A stretch of DNA of 39,532 nucleotides. Origin: a virus. Below, piece by piece: positions 38,625 to 39,532 of this stretch. The DNA lies in the IMG/VR virus record IMGVR_UViG_3300047175_000039, positions 1-39,532 of that record; one strand, 5' to 3'. The translations under genes were made by a program, and so were the position numbers. Each line of letters begins with the position of its first letter. Position 1 is the stretch's first letter. A model generated the notes under the pieces. That model was not told where the DNA came from. It searched no databases and was given only the letters and a program-made list of their open reading frames with translations.

Positions 38625-39532
38625 GTGGCGCAACTCAATATTAACTTCGGGGCGTTCGTCGGTGATCCGTCGGCCGACTCGACGTATATTGCGTTCCAGA
38701 AAACCCAATCCAATTTCACCCAACTGTTCCTGGAGGGGCCTGGCGGCGCGGTGCCCAACACGCCGCTGCTGGGCGGCTCGGCCGGCGGCACGTTCTCGTC
38801 GGTATCCGTCGGCGCTGCGCTGACGCTGAACGCCTACGGCACGCTGACAGCCACGTTCGGCACGATCACCGGCACCGTGGCGGATGGCGGCGCGTTGGCG
38901 GCAGAGATAGCCCGCGCCGAGGCGGCTGAGGGCACGCTCACCACGTCGGTGTCCGCCGCGTCGTCTGCTGCGGGGTCAGCCTCGGCATCCGCCTCCACGG
39001 CGCTCACGCTGGCCCAGGGCGCCCTACCGCTCAGTGGCGGCACTCTGACCGGCGCAGTGGCGTTCTCGGGCTCCGGCACCCTATCGGCTGGCAGCAACCT
39101 GTACTTGCAGCCGACCAACCAACTCTGGCTGGGATCGGCCAGCGGCACCGGCGCGGTGTATTCGGCCACCATCGCCAACACCACCAGCAACCCAGGCTCC
39201 GCGGCGGTGGGCAAGGTCTGGAACAACGGCGCAGTGCTCAGCCTGGCGGGCGCGTCGGCGCCCAGCCCGAGCTTCGCCGGCACTTTTGTCGCCAGCCAGT
39301 CTTTCGCCGACGTGGTGGGCACCAGCGGCATTTTCCCGCACGCGACCTACCCCACGCCGCCATCACCGCGCAGCGGGCTGTTGCAGGGCGACCGGTGGAA
39401 GGCTCAGGGCATCTTCTCCGCGGCCGACTTCGTGGCCCCGAGCGGCAGCACGTCCATCAGCGGGACGAGCTACGACAACGACGTGTGGCCGGCGTTGCAG
39501 GCGCTCCTGCTCTACGTGCAGGGCGCCTATCT
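38625..39532 (+). CDS. tail fibre protein, N-terminal part (runs off the window)
   Basis: The frame is open from GTG 38625 to the right edge (302 codons seen). It begins AQLNINFGAFVGDPSADSTY, then IAFQKTQSNFTQLF, the N-terminal anchor I associate with fibres that attach to the podovirus tail. A beta-rich shaft with Gly/Ser/Thr/Ala repeats follows: LPLSGGTLTGAVAF (the L-S-G-G-T-(L/M)-T-G element of many tail fibres), YLQPTNQLWLGSASG, and later FVAPSGSTSISGTS. A short Ala/Ser-rich helix (AEIARAEAAEGTLTTSVSAA) interrupts the shaft and may trimerise it. The receptor-binding end is outside the window. With the glycine-rich adhesin at 4400-5437 this phage has at least two fibre genes. Confidence 0.8.
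   Translation, partial: MAQLNINFGAFVGDPSADSTYIAFQKTQSNFTQLFLEGPGGAVPNTPLLGGSAGGTFSSVSVGAALTLNAYGTLTATFGTITGTVADGGALAAEIARAEAAEGTLTTSVSAASSAAGSASASASTALTLAQGALPLSGGTLTGAVAFSGSGTLSAGSNLYLQPTNQLWLGSASGTGAVYSATIANTTSNPGSAAVGKVWNNGAVLSLAGASAPSPSFAGTFVASQSFADVVGTSGIFPHATYPTPPSPRSGLLQGDRWKAQGIFSAADFVAPSGSTSISGTSYDNDVWPALQALLLYVQGAY

Overview
The window is a high-GC stretch of a tailed-phage genome (free phage or prophage). Every gene I accept lies on the + strand and genes are packed with almost no spacing. The order terminase, portal, scaffold, capsid, adaptor, tail nozzle, internal virion proteins and tail fibre is a virion-assembly block of podovirus type: I see no tape measure, tail tube, sheath or baseplate genes. 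High GC and frequent GTG starts would suit a phage of a high-GC proteobacterium, possibly an alphaproteobacterium, but nothing here fixes the host. No integrase, DNA or RNA polymerase, recognisable endolysin, tRNA or CRISPR was seen.

Layout. Positions 1-2437: the C-terminal end of a MarR-type regulator, a one-span membrane peptide, a small-terminase-like protein and several unknown small proteins, two of them paralogous. 2506-5733: large terminase, a small unknown protein, a glycine-rich adhesin placed unusually between terminase and portal, and a cysteine-rich protein. 5738-11249: portal, a run of small accessory genes (including a GroES-like co-chaperonin and a DUF2158-like protein), then the scaffold. 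11261-15612: head genes, with the major capsid protein at 12736-13644. 15673-20163: a DUF6582-like protein, two connector/adaptor proteins, a zinc-binding protein and the tail nozzle. 20163-25092: virion proteins with repeated GG motifs and a GNAT acetyltransferase. 25077-36707: one open frame of 3,876 codons that reads as a polyvalent protein (pyrophosphatase-like domain, adenine methylase, SNF2-type helicase, JAB peptidase, C-terminal phage module). 36704-39532: a second polyvalent-type protein, two overlapping membrane peptides and the start of a tail fibre.

The most interesting signal is inside the 11.6-kb frame. At two Gly/Ala/Pro-rich linkers (27532-27855 and 33556-33738) the normal third-position GC pattern collapses in the long frame and appears in the +1 frame, where an intact small gene with a strong ribosome binding site sits. 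The giant gene therefore looks like a fused operon whose linkers are read-throughs of still intact small genes, or a giant gene carrying genes overprinted in its linkers.

A second signal is a pair of direct repeats of about 76 bp (36674-36749 and 38299-38374). They flank a less GC-rich 1.5-kb gene and duplicate the end of the giant gene plus the start of the next one, as expected of an inserted cassette.

All functions are inferred by eye from motifs and gene order; no database search was possible.
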